Source: Lycorma delicatula (taxonomy: Eukaryota > Arthropoda > Insecta > Hemiptera > Fulgoridae). Taken from it: a stretch of 64,000 bases of DNA. Positions 1-13,110 of the stretch are shown piece after piece. A program made the position numbers and the translations under genes. The notes under the pieces were generated by a model that was given only the letters and a program-made list of their open reading frames with translations, ran no database searches and had not been told where the DNA came from. Each line of letters opens with the position of its first letter. The first letter of the stretch is position 1. The DNA lies in assembly GCF_047948215.1 (NCBI RefSeq), contig NC_134461.1, forward strand, positions 90,292,245-90,356,244, read 5' to 3'.

Positions 1-3000
1 TTAAGGGTTACTTTAGTCTAAAATACTCTCTATTTACTTCTGTCACTGTGTTTTACTATAAAAGTACACTATGGCACAATAAATTCAGCTGTTAACTGCT
101 TTAATAAAATTTTGTAGACTGAACAAAGAACACATTTTATAATGAGCTAATTATACCCTACTTAAGAAGCGTTAAAACTATTTTTAGAACTGACTTATTG
201 TCTTTAAAAATTAAAGAAATTTTTGATGAATAATAAAGAGTACAACAATGCAAGTATATATTAATACTGTAAAACCTCACCAATAATACTAAGCAAATAA
301 ATCAGGAACATTAATTTCAGGGACTAATATTTCTTGAAAATTGCATGAATTTAATTTATTGTATTGTACTATTAAATTTTAATCAAAAAAATTTACTGTA
401 ACAACTATTAATTTTTATTTCTGCGAGCTCCAGGAATTCCCCATGAGATTTCATAACATGAGAAAAAGGTGGAGATTCCAGGGATTAAAACCTACTATGA
501 AAAATAAATACATAAAACCTTGCTTAAATTAGTTATGTATATAATAAATATGATTAATATTGTATCGATAATGGTGACTTTCACCAAGAAGGCAACAAAA
601 ATTTTACTAAAAAAAAAAAAAAAAATCATGTCAACACTCAAATATTACAGATTCAATTCGTAAAATAAATATATAAACTATTTTGAACAACATGATGCAC
701 ACATTTACAAACAAAGCTAAATAATAAATAACAATAAACAAGGTTGGTATTTAATATATCGCTAATTAAATTATTTAACCCCCAGCAGAAATAAAGGTTT
801 TTCTTCATCTTATTACTATGAAAAAAAAACTTCCAATGATCAGATATTGCTTTCTCCTTCTTTTTTCACTATATTAATTATAAGTAACTGCATTTCTTAA
901 CAACTTTATTTATTTACCTAATATTAACAGGTTGAATCTCAATTAATTACAATCATATTTTGAAATAAAATATACAACATAATTAAAAATGGCAATTTAT
1001 ACAACTAAAAATAAAAATTATTTGCAGAAATATGTATAATGAAATATATATAATGGAAATAACAATTTCCATTGGTTTTTTTTTAATAGAAAATATACTT
1101 TGAATCACAAAAATTGAAAATTTGAGCAGCAAATACTGTACTGTTTATAAACTAACTGTGCTCAAATTCAAGTAATACTTTATAGTATATGTTATTCAAC
1201 TTTCATACAATATTTTTAGTCTAAAACAAAACTTGCCATTTATTATACAGTTTCATGATGTTGCACATGCATTATCTGGAATACTAAATTATTGTAAGAT
1301 GTATTATAAAATTATAACAGAATTATTAACAATTTTAAAATGTGCTATTATAATTTAACCCCTTCAATTTAATAATTTACGAAAAAGGAAAATTTCAAAG
1401 TAGTTGGTAGATTTTGAACTAAAAATATTTAACATGAGAAGGCATTTTGTTTTCATGTATACAGACTGATTCTTAAACACAACATGCATATGTAAACTCA
1501 CACATGTCAAATATGTTGTATCAAATAATTTACACCTATATGTGTGGAGTTGGCAATTTTCAAAATTGAAGATTATTAAAATAATATAACAACTTGAACT
1601 GTTTATTTTGAGTAATTAGTGTAAATGAATTTATTGGATTGCTCACTATGCTGTGTTTAATGTTCTTGTATCACATAATATACTGTTGTTTTTTATTTGT
1701 TCCTTTTGGGACTATATGTGGTATTTCAATGTTTATGTATTTGTGTTAATAGATCATTAATAAATTTTACTGACCATTTTAATTTACTTCAACAATTTTT
1801 AATACAATTTTTAACGTACTTCAACAGAAATAACGATTCAAATTCAATGAATGTGGAATCATTACTTTATACGATAATGACATTAATGTAAATTTAAAAT
1901 CGGTAAATGAATTTAAAGATAATCTAACTGAATATACATGAAATTTAGCTATTAATCTTATCTAAAATATATGTAATGACTGAAATATATATGTAATGTG
2001 AAATACAGAAATATTGTTTTTAAAATAATTTTTGCTCTAGCTAACAAATTTTTGAATAAACAAGTCATAATAATAATTTAGTATTTTTTTTTTTTTTTGT
2101 TACAGCAAGAGTAGCTATGTATTACAGAAAAATGACTTTAAACTGTACTTAAAAAAAATATAATCTATAAGAAAAAAAATATAATAAGCAATATTGCAAA
2201 ATAAAATTAAAGAAAGCAAAACTATATTAAATAGTATTTATTTGTTTACTTGAGTAGTTCAAATACTTTCTTAATAAACAGCAAGTTTTTCTTTTTGTTA
2301 ATTATCATTTATTATAAATATTTCTATTGTCTGAAAAATGTTATAATCTGTTACATTTATCTATTACTGATAAACAACTTATTTATGGGTTAATGCAAGT
2401 TAATATTTATTAATACATATAAAATTAATATGTATATGCAAACTGATCTACGCTTGGACAATTTTTTTATTGGCTGAAGCACACAGAGCTTCATAAATAA
2501 CATAAATTATATTCAAACTGGTTCATTGATGTCAAGGTATTATGAGATAATTTAATTCTACATATACATATCTAGGGAAAATTGTTTGAAATGATTTTTA
2601 AAACATTATATTTATAATCATTATATACTGATATTGAAACAATATCAATCAGTAAATTTAAAACATAATATAATCTTTGTGTAACCCTAAAGTGGATTTA
2701 TTATAATGAGAATTCATTCATTCCAACAAATGTATCAATTGCTATCTATGAATAAATAATTCTTAGAGAGAAAGGAAAAGATTAATTCTCCACATTTCTT
2801 AACCGAGCACCAATTCAGAGCCACCTAAATTTTACAAAAGAGCAGCTGAGTATTAGTGAAGTTGCTAAACAAACTTAAAACTATGAACTGCAAAGTTGAC
2901 AGTGAAAATTTATTAACAAAGTTTTTTTGTTATTTATCATGTTTGAAAACTACAATTACCATACAATTTATCATACAAGAAAACAACATACAATATAGTG

Positions 3001-6000
3001 TTATACCTTTAAATAATACCAAGATTAATCAGAATTAATATCTAATAAGTTTATGTTTTTCTTATATAGACCTAATATTATTTTAATCACAATCCTCTAC
3101 AGGCAACTAGTTGCAGACCAACTAATCATATAATGTTTCTTTTCAGAGAATCATTGTATTAATTGGATAACAGTCCTAATATAAACTGGATCCAGTTATA
3201 CCCACTTAACATAAACATGGAACTACTTCAAATATTATTTTTAATAAAACCGCTTAGCATATACTAATACCTAAGAGTGATAACAATTATAGTGGAAATA
3301 TAATTATTATTATTTTTTAATATATCATAGATATATTCCAACATGAAATATGTGCTAAAATTTTTTTATTATTATTGACAAAAACCTTTCTAGGGATTAT
3401 AACATTAATATTCTTTGCAAAAAACATATCCAAATGTATCTATATACTTAGAATTTTGTCTCATGTTTAACTCAAAACAGGATGCATGAAATTTATTTTG
3501 GAATATTTTATCAGAGTTTGAGGAGATGCTTTAAATAAATATATTAATAAAATTTTAAATTCTTCATAAGAATGTTATCAAGGTGTGGGAAATATAAAAT
3601 TTAATTTATCTTCTAAAGATGTATTTGTAAACAAACTTTTATAATTCCATTATTGTAATTGACTTTATGTTTACTTTTGTAATTGATGTTGTAAACACAT
3701 TGTTTATACTGATCTATGAATGTAATGTTACTATAAATTTGCTTAGCTTGTAATAATTATATCAGTAAATAATTAATATAATATTGATTATTGCTTTTCT
3801 GAAATAAATTATGTATTTGTTAGTCAAAGTAATAATATATTATTATTATCATTACTGCTTCTCCAGAAGTCAATGCCAATCAATCCGTGCAATCAATTAC
3901 CTGGAATTTAATTTTCTACCTATGTAGTTATTATAAGTTACCTAGGAATCTAATGGTGTTCTATTCTACTTACATGTTTATTTCTTTGTAATAAATTGTA
4001 CTAATATAAGATAAGCTATAAACATCAAAGTAATTTTAAATTCTAATGTAACATTTAAAGAAGACAAAAAGGATTGACTTCATGTGCAATGAACAAAGAT
4101 ATTCTTCACATGCATGAAAAAAAAATAAAGTAATGCAGCTAAATAGTACTAAACATGAACAATTGTCTAAATGCATACATTTCAATTTATTGCTATTTGA
4201 TATAATTGATAATTTCAAATATTTTAGTAAATTGCATTCTTTAAGCCTAATGGTTTCAAACGGCACAAATAGATCTTGGTAACTGAAGGATTAGAAGGTA
4301 AAGTGACCAATTACAAAGTCATATTCAGTGAATTGGATCCCATAGATCATCTGAAGTTAAGAATATTGGATGAAGTTCATCACATGCTGTTGTCAGTTTT
4401 TAGTGGACAGCAACCATCAGTGTCACTTATTTCTTCTTAACAGCTAAGAATACGTTATTTCTCTTTACTTTAATTTACTTTCATTTTGTTCACAATTCAT
4501 GAGAAATTAATGGTCTATCTGTTATAACATCAAAGTTCAACCAATACACTTCTGTCTCAATAGATTAACAATATATCTTGTGAAAAAAAGTAAAGTAATA
4601 TTTTGCAAATATCATAGTCCTACTAGCACTGACATTCACTTCCCTCAAACCAACAAATAAAGCTAATGAATTTTCCAAAATCTAAAAGTACATTAAACTA
4701 AACAATGTCCAGTCCAGTTACAATCTAAAATAATTTCAAACTGGTGACCTGACCAGGTGAGAAATTCATAACTTTATCTGCTAGATCAATGAATGAAGTA
4801 ACTACTTGCTTGTGTAAAATTCTAATCACATTTGTAAAATAAATATTTCTATCATAAATTGTAAATTCAATAAATTTCTTTCACTGTGCAGTAAGTTGTA
4901 ATTTTGTTAATAAGGAAAATTCAGATTTGCAATCATTAAAAAGAAAAGAGCTATAAATTATTATAAAGATAAATGAATAATTAATATTAACTAAAATTAG
5001 TCTTTTACACTACAGTACATGCATCATTGTATATACTGGACATTAGTGAATATGTAGGAATGTAACCATAAAAAATCTATTTGATTAATTTTAAAAGTAA
5101 AAGGTATAATGTGATCAAAAGGACAAGATACAGAATATCAGTACTTTATGGCTGTCAGGGGGTTGCATGGATGGCATAAAAAAAAAACAGACCTGCTCAG
5201 ACAAAAGAAGAGACAATCAGAACTGTGTGTTGTACTATACTGATCTCTGCTCTGCACAAACACGGTAGTTTTATCAATTCTTGTAACATAGATACAAAAA
5301 AATATTGAGATGCAAAGCAATGAGCTGAATAATCAGCTTTAGCTGCAGAATAGTATTCTCTGTTCCAAGTCACAGTGCACAGCACAACCTGAGCACACCA
5401 CTTTATTGACACCTAACAAATTATTATTAATCAAATAGCAGGTGCCACTACTTAATTTATGTTGTGGAACTACTTACTTAAGGAAGCCACTACTACTTAA
5501 GGAAGCCACCTTAAGGTGCCACTACTTAAGGAAGTATGCTAGTCACAATATTGATGTTAATTATCTTTATTAAAATTAAATCCACATTATAAATATTCAT
5601 TCAACTTTTTTTTCACCAGTGGCTACAGAGAAGGTTGTATAGACAGAACATTTTTTAGTTGTTATTTTAAACAACAATTATACCATAATTTTGTTAAGCA
5701 CTCAAAAACTATTATTCTTTTAGCAAGAAAATATGTTAGTAGAGGGAAAACAATATTAATTTCAGACAAAAGACAAGCATACAGAACTTTACAAACATTT
5801 TAGAATTTTATTGAATTGTAGTATTCCACACTTGTTCTATGATGCAGCAGGATTAAATAAAGACTCATTAAAATATTTAATTATTATTATATAGCTTTGA
5901 AAATCCAAACTTAGAAACAATATTTTAGTTGTTGGAATACATTTAATAGCAATTGCCTGATTATTAATTTAATTGGCTGGCTTGAGACTGGACCTAACTA

Positions 6001-6404
6001 CCAGTTATTGGACACTAAAGCAGATCCTAACTGTAACTGGGCTTGAAGGATGTTATGTGTAACTGTTACCTTACATACAATTGTATTACCGTCATCTATG
6101 ATAAAATTAAAAAATAATACCTTACGTTTTTAAATCGATGATTATCACACTAATTTTTTGCACAAGACACTAAGCAGGAAATTTAAATAACACAAAATTT
6201 TTAACTGTGCCTATTTACTTTACCATAATATACATTAATGTTTTCTCAATTAATACTTTTATGTGTATTGTTTGATACATTTTGTATATAAAATATGTTA
6301 TTAGGTATCATTTTAATCGCTGATAAATTTGCTACTATATGTATATATACAAATATATATATTAAATTCTATTAATATAAATCAGTACAGAATATTGCAT
6401 ACAG
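1..6404. other. AT-rich region without recognisable gene
   Basis: I see no exon-like block, transposase or RNA gene here. The few ORFs are short, of very low complexity and rich in N, I, K, F and L codons, as expected by chance at this base composition. The only local structure I noticed is a short direct repeat near 5440-5537. If the gene with the terminal exon at 8216-8334 ends there, this stretch is intergenic DNA downstream of it. Confidence 0.6.
5440..5537. repeat. Short degenerate tandem repeat
   Basis: The unit CCACTACTTAAGGAAG recurs three to four times with small changes (GTGCCACTACTTAA, AACTACTTACTTAAGGAAG, CCACTACTACTTAAGGAAG, TGCCACTACTTAAGGAAG). It looks like a small local expansion, with no coding meaning visible. 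Confidence 0.6.
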
Positions 6405-6692
6405 ATTCACAATATTCTGTAGTAGGTGGTTTACATTAATAAAATTAAAAATATAATTTAACAGTACAGAGGAATAATATGAATTTTAAAAAACTAATTT
6501 TAATAAAATAATATTTATATCTTTCTAAGATTCATAGTATTCCTCTGTACTGTTAACTTATATATTTTAAATTCTGCTAACATAAACCACCTAGTACAGA
6601 CAATTGAGATAAGACATTTATTAATGTTTATTTTAAATATTCAAAAATTTGTTTTATCTTAATTGTCTGTAATAGGTGATTTATGTTAGTAG
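6405..6692. repeat. Cluster of three alternating inverted copies of one repeat unit
   Basis: Three copies of a unit carrying CCTCTGTACTGTTAA and a TGGTTTA(C/T)ATTA-type end sit in alternating orientation. The first, on the minus strand (about 6405-6490), pairs with a plus copy (about 6525-6602). That copy's distal part (about 6572-6612) pairs again with a minus fragment (about 6655-6692). The same unit occurs on the plus strand at about 49597-49660 and, reversed, at about 50300-50354, at the borders of a Penelope-like relic. I infer that this is a fragment of that element's end region. Arms are imperfect, roughly 80 percent identical by eye. Confidence 0.6.
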
Positions 6693-6749
6693 AATTGAAT
6701 GTTTATGTTTAGTTTTACTTTATGTTTATGATGGAATTAAAAAAAAAAA

Positions 6750-6772
6750 CACACACACACACAGAGAGAGAG

Positions 6773-6818
<46 letters not shown>

Positions 6819-6819
6819 T
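6750..6819. repeat. Compound (AC)n(AG)n microsatellite
   Basis: An AC dinucleotide run passes directly into a long AG run with a GATA interruption. The ORF across it (R/E alternation) is an artefact of the repeat. Confidence 0.95.
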
Positions 6820-8206
6820 AAAAAGTGGTCCAATATTTCACCAATACATTCAAAGTTAAACATTAGTGAAAGAGTAATAAACAAAGGTCTGTAAATGCCT
6901 TTTTTTCGCCTTATCTCTGGTATTTTATGTTTTTTAAATAGAAATTGGAAAATCTTTTTTCTTCTTTTTCCAGTATGGATTAAGCAATTTTAATCAATTT
7001 TGGCAAATCTTTTTAAGCTCTACAAATAAATAGATATGGAAACACAATTAAACATTTTTATTTTGCTGGTAAACAATTACTTATCAACACTAGTACTTCT
7101 TGTTCTACTGTGGAATCAAAAATTAAGGTGGCTGCTATTTTTAAATTTATAAATACAAAATTTTTCTATTTTCTTATTTATTTCATATAGAGTATTTATT
7201 TAAAAAGATTAAACCATTTTTAGAATTAACATACATTTAAATTTAACATTTTAAAAATAATCCAGTCTGTTCTAGACATAAATTTGTTTTAAAAAAAACA
7301 CAAAATGGTGGACAGATAGATGAATAAATAAATTTTCCCGATCTATACTTATATGAACTACTTTTCTTGTATTAATAATAGAAACATTCTACTGAAAAAT
7401 TAAATGACCTTTTTTATAAACTCTGAATATTAAAATTTTAGTTATTTCGAGTTTGAAATATTTTAGAAGTTCACTTTTAATATTCTTATAGCTTTGTATA
7501 AGAAAAAGTAATTATTACATATTTGAAAAAAACAGGTAGAAAACTAATTTTTATATGTTAAAGATAATAATGTCGGGTTAAAAAATGATAATAAATATAT
7601 AATGTAAAGAAATAATGTAGCTAATCATAAAAATAAAATTTGGAAAATTTAAGTCCAGTGATTTACAGCATTTCAAACTCAAATATTTCATTCTATAGTA
7701 AGCGATTACTATCTATAGTTGTTTTCAATTTTGTATAGTAAGCAATTCAATTACTCTGAATCATGGAAAATTGTGAAAAAAATGGCTGATTGGAGGGTAA
7801 AAATTGTGTGAAATTGGTAACAATAGTTTAAGACAGATGTGCCAGAACCACCCTCACCAGTATTAGCAATCTGTTTTCCTGCTATTATAAATATCTTTTT
7901 TGAAAAATGGAAAAACAACTTTTAAAAAATAAGTTATTTAAAGGAATTCAACACCATAGAAGTTATGGATTCTAAATTCTTAGTTGCATGTACTGCAGTG
8001 TTCACAATAATACATATATTAATAGTAAACCAGTCTTAAAAAAAAAACTTAAAACATTATCATTACTGTAAAATAATTAAAAATTTTATTAAAATAAATG
8101 TAAATTTAATTAGTATACTTTAACTTAATAATAAATAATTCCAACAGATTAAAATAAAAAAAAAATATAAGAATAATCAGTTCTAAGATTAAAAAAGGTA
8201 ATAATC

Positions 8207-8212
8207 TTTATT
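8207..8212 (-). promoter_or_regulatory. Candidate poly(A) signal AATAAA
   Basis: AATAAA reads on the minus strand just after the TAG stop at 8216-8218. The position fits the end of a compact 3' UTR, but AATAAA is common by chance in DNA this AT-rich, so support comes mainly from the adjoining exon call. Confidence 0.35.
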
Positions 8213-8215
8213 CTA

Positions 8216-8334
8216 CTATCTATTAATATCTTCTTGTGCATACATATTAATTTTACGTTTAGGTTCTGTGCTGCAAGTTTCTTCATTGTTATGGCGGCTG
8301 GTAGAACTGGAATTATCTTGTTGCCGTGGATGTC
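8216..8334 (-). CDS. Putative terminal coding exon of an unrecognised gene
   Basis: On the minus strand a T-rich tract ending in TATAG (AG at 8336-8335) is followed by 119 nt open in one frame. After two bases of a split codon it reads 38 residues, starting HPRQQDNSSSTSRHNNEE and ending KRKINMYAQEDINR, then TAG. The peptide is polar, with Ser/Asn/Glu and a basic KRK patch, like a disordered C-terminal tail. Its codons are much less AT-biased than the flanks, and an AATAAA follows the stop by four bases. I do not recognise the protein. Upstream exons should lie on the minus strand above 8334, but I found none with good splice sites. It could be a real last exon, a decayed gene end or chance, so it is a moderate call. 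It lies about 12.7 kb beyond the transporter stop and is unlikely to belong to that gene. Confidence 0.42.
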
Positions 8335-8840
8335 CTATAATAAATTCATTAAAAATAAATAAAAAAAAATAATTAAATCATTTGCTGTCGAAGATGATTT
8401 TATTTAAAAATATTATATTTAAATTCAGACAGTATTTTTAATAATAATTATTTTTGCATAAACAAATAAATTAAAAGATTTTGTTGTTGATGATAGGCAA
8501 TTGAAATTACATAAAATGGTTAATATCAAAATATATTAAATTTTATTGTAATACCAGTGATAAATCACTGCTTACATTTGGTTTTCATCACGGTTAAAAT
8601 TTTTATTGTTCTTGTTGCATTGAGATCGCAGCTGAAGTTATTGGTAGTAAATTTCTCAAACTGTGAAAACACACAAATTCAGAATATGACCAATTATTGC
8701 ACTGATTTTTAACTATGACTATTTAAGATCCATGTTGACTTGGATCCCTGATTTAAACAGGGGAAGAATGGCTTGACTGTTGACCTAAATAGAAAATTTG
8801 GCCAGAATACCTAATAACGTGGATCAAGTTCCAGCAGCAT

Positions 8841-8877
8841 GTGATAACAAGAAAGTCAGACACTTTCTTGTTACCAC
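8841..8877. repeat. 16-bp imperfect hairpin
   Basis: GTGATAACAAGAAAGT and ACTTTCTTGTTACCAC form a stem with one mismatch around a 5-nt CAGAC loop. It lies in a less AT-rich patch (about 8580-9170) in which I recognise no gene. Confidence 0.7.
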
Positions 8878-11029
8878 ATCTTGTTATCAGTCGACTGAGG
8901 TTTCAGTTCAATGAGGCAATGATTATAAATTCTCTTCTTACTCAATGCTATCAGAAGAGCTAAAGTTCAAATTCAGAATATACTCTGCTCTATTTGGGTT
9001 ATATTTTAACTAGAACTGTTTGAAGGTGGTGCACCAGAGAGTTTCCATTCCATAATGGTTGGAGATAGATCTGCACTGTAGTGGATGTCTGCACAGCGAG
9101 TCCTGGACCAGGTCTAGCACTTGAAAATAATCCAGTGCTCATGGTAAGGCCATGATATTATAAGGTCCATTATATTTAAAATTTGATTAAGGACATTTTA
9201 AAAATTATTATTTTTTCTAAATGACATGATGTTATTGGAAAAAGCTCTGTCTTTCATCCAAAGTGAGCTAATTTTTCTAAATAAGAATTGCATTTTAACT
9301 TTCTAAGTACAATTACTTAATTAAAAGTATGAAAACAATATTTTAATTTATTACAACGATCAATATTTCTGTAATTAATAAACAAATTACTAACTTTATT
9401 TCTCAGCTTATTTAATGTAATAAATATAATAGCTTCACTTATTTGTCACCTAAGTGAACAGCTAATCTTATTTTTTTAACAGAAACACTTCGTTTAATAC
9501 AAATTTAAATGCTCAAAATGACCCTAAATCCTCATTGATATGGTTATATTCAAGATGTTCATACATTCCAAATTACATGAACTGAGTTGGCATTTTATAA
9601 ATGTGCTTAACATATAGGGAACTTTTATAAAGATTTCGGGTATTAGGTTTATAATCTTATTCCTTCAGACAAGAAACATTTCCACAAATTGGTTCCATAA
9701 GCCAACCCCTCATTAGGACATACCAAGGATAAACTAGTCCACAGTTCCAGCATCTTCTACAAGGATCTGACAGGATCCGAACTACAATTGCAGAACACAA
9801 AATGGGAAAGAAGTGGATAGTGAGAAAGAACAATCATCCACACAAGAAAAACACAGCATGAGACAACTCTGCCTAAAGGATAACTAAGGACTCCTTGTAG
9901 GCAGCAGGCATTCATCCACATTTCCATAGATATCACAATATTTTTATCCAAGGAGTAAGGAGCATAAGCAATTAAGGGAAGTTTACTGTAATCAAGTACA
10001 AAACAAACAAGAGCCAACGTAACAGCATAAATATTATTATTACCTTCTCTACCGACAGCCCAAAATGTTTATTAAAGTGTAATATACGAGTATTTGTTAT
10101 CAAGATTTCAGGTAAATAATACACATGATATAATTTTAATGTGATTAACATATAACATAGTTCCTAGGAGAAATTGAAAACTGTATTTCTAACAGGCTAA
10201 TGGTTTTGGAACAACACCTAGAATATTGATAATGGGATTCTAGAAAATGAAGAATGAAGTAAGAGTATATGCAAATGGTCAAAGCCATGTTTAACAAACT
10301 AGTATCTGAGCATTATCTGAGTTAAAGACCAAAGAATGTACAATATATCATCTTTATGTTTTCTACTTTATTTTAGAGGCAAACCACTTACTTCATATAG
10401 CACTGTACGTAATATAATATTGCTTAACCATATAGTTTGTAAGACTAAGCAAAGTAAATCATGGTTAACTAGGTTTGGCATTTACAAACTTCATAAAATA
10501 ATGCAGTGTAATTTAAATGGATCTTATCATAAAGCTACACTATGTTTTACTGCTGGTATTATTCTGCAAAATTCTCACGTAATGACCCTTGTTTTCTTTT
10601 TTAAAAAGAAACAAAGGTAGCCAATTAAATCATATTTAACTGTATTTTAATTATTTAGGAATTATTTTAATTATTTACCAGTTTTAAGGTCATAGGAAGT
10701 ATTAAAAAAAATAAATAATTATTAATTTACATAGAAATTTATATTTAAAGACAAAATATTCAAACAAAATTTTATAGGTTATTCTATACTGTAATTATAG
10801 AAAAACAAAGAATTATTAATTTTCAGAAAATAATGATTATTGTTTAGATGTCGACGGACATAAGATAATAAAAATGGTACATTAATTTTAAACAATATTT
10901 ATTCATTGCTTAACTTAAAAGGCATTATGAGTGGGGTTTGATAACTTTTCAAAAGCAAAGAAATTATTTTTATTTAAAAAATTAAATAAAAATGTTATTT
11001 TACTGATTTTTAGGGGCAATAATCTCCTT

Positions 11030-11960
11030 TCAAATTGAAACTTTTTCCAGATATATTCAAATTTTTTGAGCAATAATAATTTTATTTAATACCTAACAGC
11101 TCTACAAAAATATGTATTTTTTTCACTGATTGATTACTTCATTGTTTGATAAATTTTTTTCTAACAGTCAGTTTTTTAATATTTGGACACAGGAAAAAGT
11201 TACAAGGGATTAAATCTAGAGAATACAGTTTGTAAGAAAAACTTCTGTAGCATAATTCAAATAATTATGCTTGTGTAATTGCTGACCTATTAATTAATAT
11301 ATTGTTGTGATGAAAAAGCACTGGTTTTCTTTGTTAAATGTTGCTTTTGTTTCATTATTAAATTGATCAAATAAAGAAGTATTTCTTTCTTCTGAAATAG
11401 AATTAATATTTTAAAAGTGTTTAATATTATTAAAACTGTTTAATAATAGATTTTATGCAACCTAAAAAAAGAACTACCATAATCTTTTCAACTGATGGAA
11501 CATCTTTTACCTTTTTTGAACTGAGAAGACACAATTTTTATCTTCCTTTTATTCATTGTTTGGTTGTTCTTTAGTTTTTGGTATACAATGATGAATCCAT
11601 GTTTCATTGACTGCTATGAACTGACAGAAATATATTTGCATTTTGGATAAACTGCTTTATACAATACATAAAGGGAGCCACACATCTGTTTTTTCTGATT
11701 AGTTATAAGGAACATCTTGCAGATAACATTTTCATATAGATGCTGAGTAAATATTCATTCAAGATGTTCTCAAATCAGCAATCTCACATAGTATTTATTT
11801 AATGATCTTCCAAGAAAATGAATTTTTATGACTTGGTTATCTCATTTTGCTGTTAGTGCATGTGTTTTTTAAGCTTATATGACCATATCCGAATTTACCA
11901 AACCAAAAATGAACAGCCAATTTTGATAGTTGAGAGTCACCAAAGCATTACTTGTTGGTA
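11030..11960 (-). mobile_element. Heavily decayed mariner-like transposon relic
   Basis: No long ORF survives, but a mariner transposase can be followed in fragments on the minus strand. Near 11590-11609 a segment reads NETWIHH, from the family's DETWIHH. Near 11273-11318 there is FHHNNILINRSAITQ, matching the HHDNA block that carries the second catalytic Asp, here Asn. Near 11166-11227 there is YSLDLIPCNFFLCPNIKK, from YSPDLAP-D-FLFPKLK, the third catalytic position, also Asn here. Two of three acidic residues are therefore lost, and stops and frame changes separate the blocks. No terminal repeats were recognised. This is an ancient, inactive copy, and the boundaries are approximate. Confidence 0.75.
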
Positions 11961-12780
11961 TCTTGAGCCATTAAGGTTAAACATTATATTCAGTTCAGTG
12001 AAGGTATAAGGAAAACTAATTCAATACTTTTATTACTTTTTTAAATTCTTTTAACCATTCCTCCCAGAACCAGACCTGCAATTAAGTATTAACACAGTTC
12101 CGGGAGGTGCCTTCACCTCTAGCTGCCATATGTCTTTTACTAACTTATTTTTCTCTTTTCTTACTTTTCACAGAAAGCCAAGGATTGTGTGCTCATTATG
12201 ACTGCCTGTGCAAATTTTGAAAGCAATTCACTTCATGGCAGGTTGTCTACAATCAATCAATTATTGGCATCCAATGCATGAAGTATGTAAAATTACTTCA
12301 TTTGAGACTGCAATTTTTATTCACCTCTATCAGTTTTCTTATCTTAGGCATGAAAATCATTTCTCTTCCAATTCTAAATGTTATATTTAAATATTCTGAA
12401 TCAATTCAAAAGTTTAAAAGTTGTAAATTCTTAACAACATAATTATTGAAAAAACCTTTCTGTATCAAAAAAAACATTTAAAACTGTAGATCATGAATAT
12501 CCTAAATCACACTTTATTTCTGACACCATCAATTAGTAAAAGGTTAACCATAAGATGAGAAATGAACTTAAGTGAAATACTGCCAACCACCTACTGGAGT
12601 AATCCAGTGCTACAGTAAAGAACATATACTCGTGTCATCAGAATTTAAAATAAAAATAATAATTTGTAGTCAAACTGTATGGTAAGCTGTAAAATGACTC
12701 TACATGTTAAAAAAATATAAAAAAAATCATGACATATTGCATATAAAACAAAATATAAATTTGAAGTTAAATAACAATGT

Positions 12781-13110
12781 TTAAAAGGCAATGCAATAAC
12801 TGGATAGCAGCATAACTGTGTATGAAGTTAATTCATCATCATTAGAAGATTCTTCAGTGTTGAAAGTTGGTGATCTAGCAGGTAATCTTGGCTGTTTTGT
12901 TTTCAACACACCCAATCTTCTACTTTTCAGATTAATTATCCAGTGATCTATTTTTTCTTTTTCACCTGGTCTATCCATCACAACAGGCATTTTTCTCAAG
13001 ACTTGTCTTCAATTTTTCCTAATAGTAATTTTTTCTAGGTTGTCTTCCTGCTAGCATACTATTATCTGAAGAATTGCAGTATTCACCGAAAGTGTATGAA
13101 GGATAGCTTT
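12781..13110 (-). other. Unrecognised coding-like segment, possibly a gene relic
   Basis: A minus-strand ORF of 72 codons has less biased composition than its flanks (MPVVMDRPGEKEKIDHW near the start, later PTFNTEESSNDDEL). The frame just upstream also reads like protein (SYPSYTFGEYCNSSDN) but ends at a stop, so the two would need a frameshift to join. No clear splice donor or acceptor frames the block. It could be a relic of a retrocopied gene, an unrecognised exon or chance. I do not recognise a domain. Confidence 0.25.

Noticed and set aside
6676..6894. 72-codon ORF with an Arg-Glu repeat
   Set aside because: It is the translation of the AC/AG microsatellite.
9757..10017. 86-codon minus ORF (MALVCFVLDYSKLP...)
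   Set aside because: Hydrophobic but no recognisable family, no convincing splice sites and no neighbouring coding signal; treated as chance.
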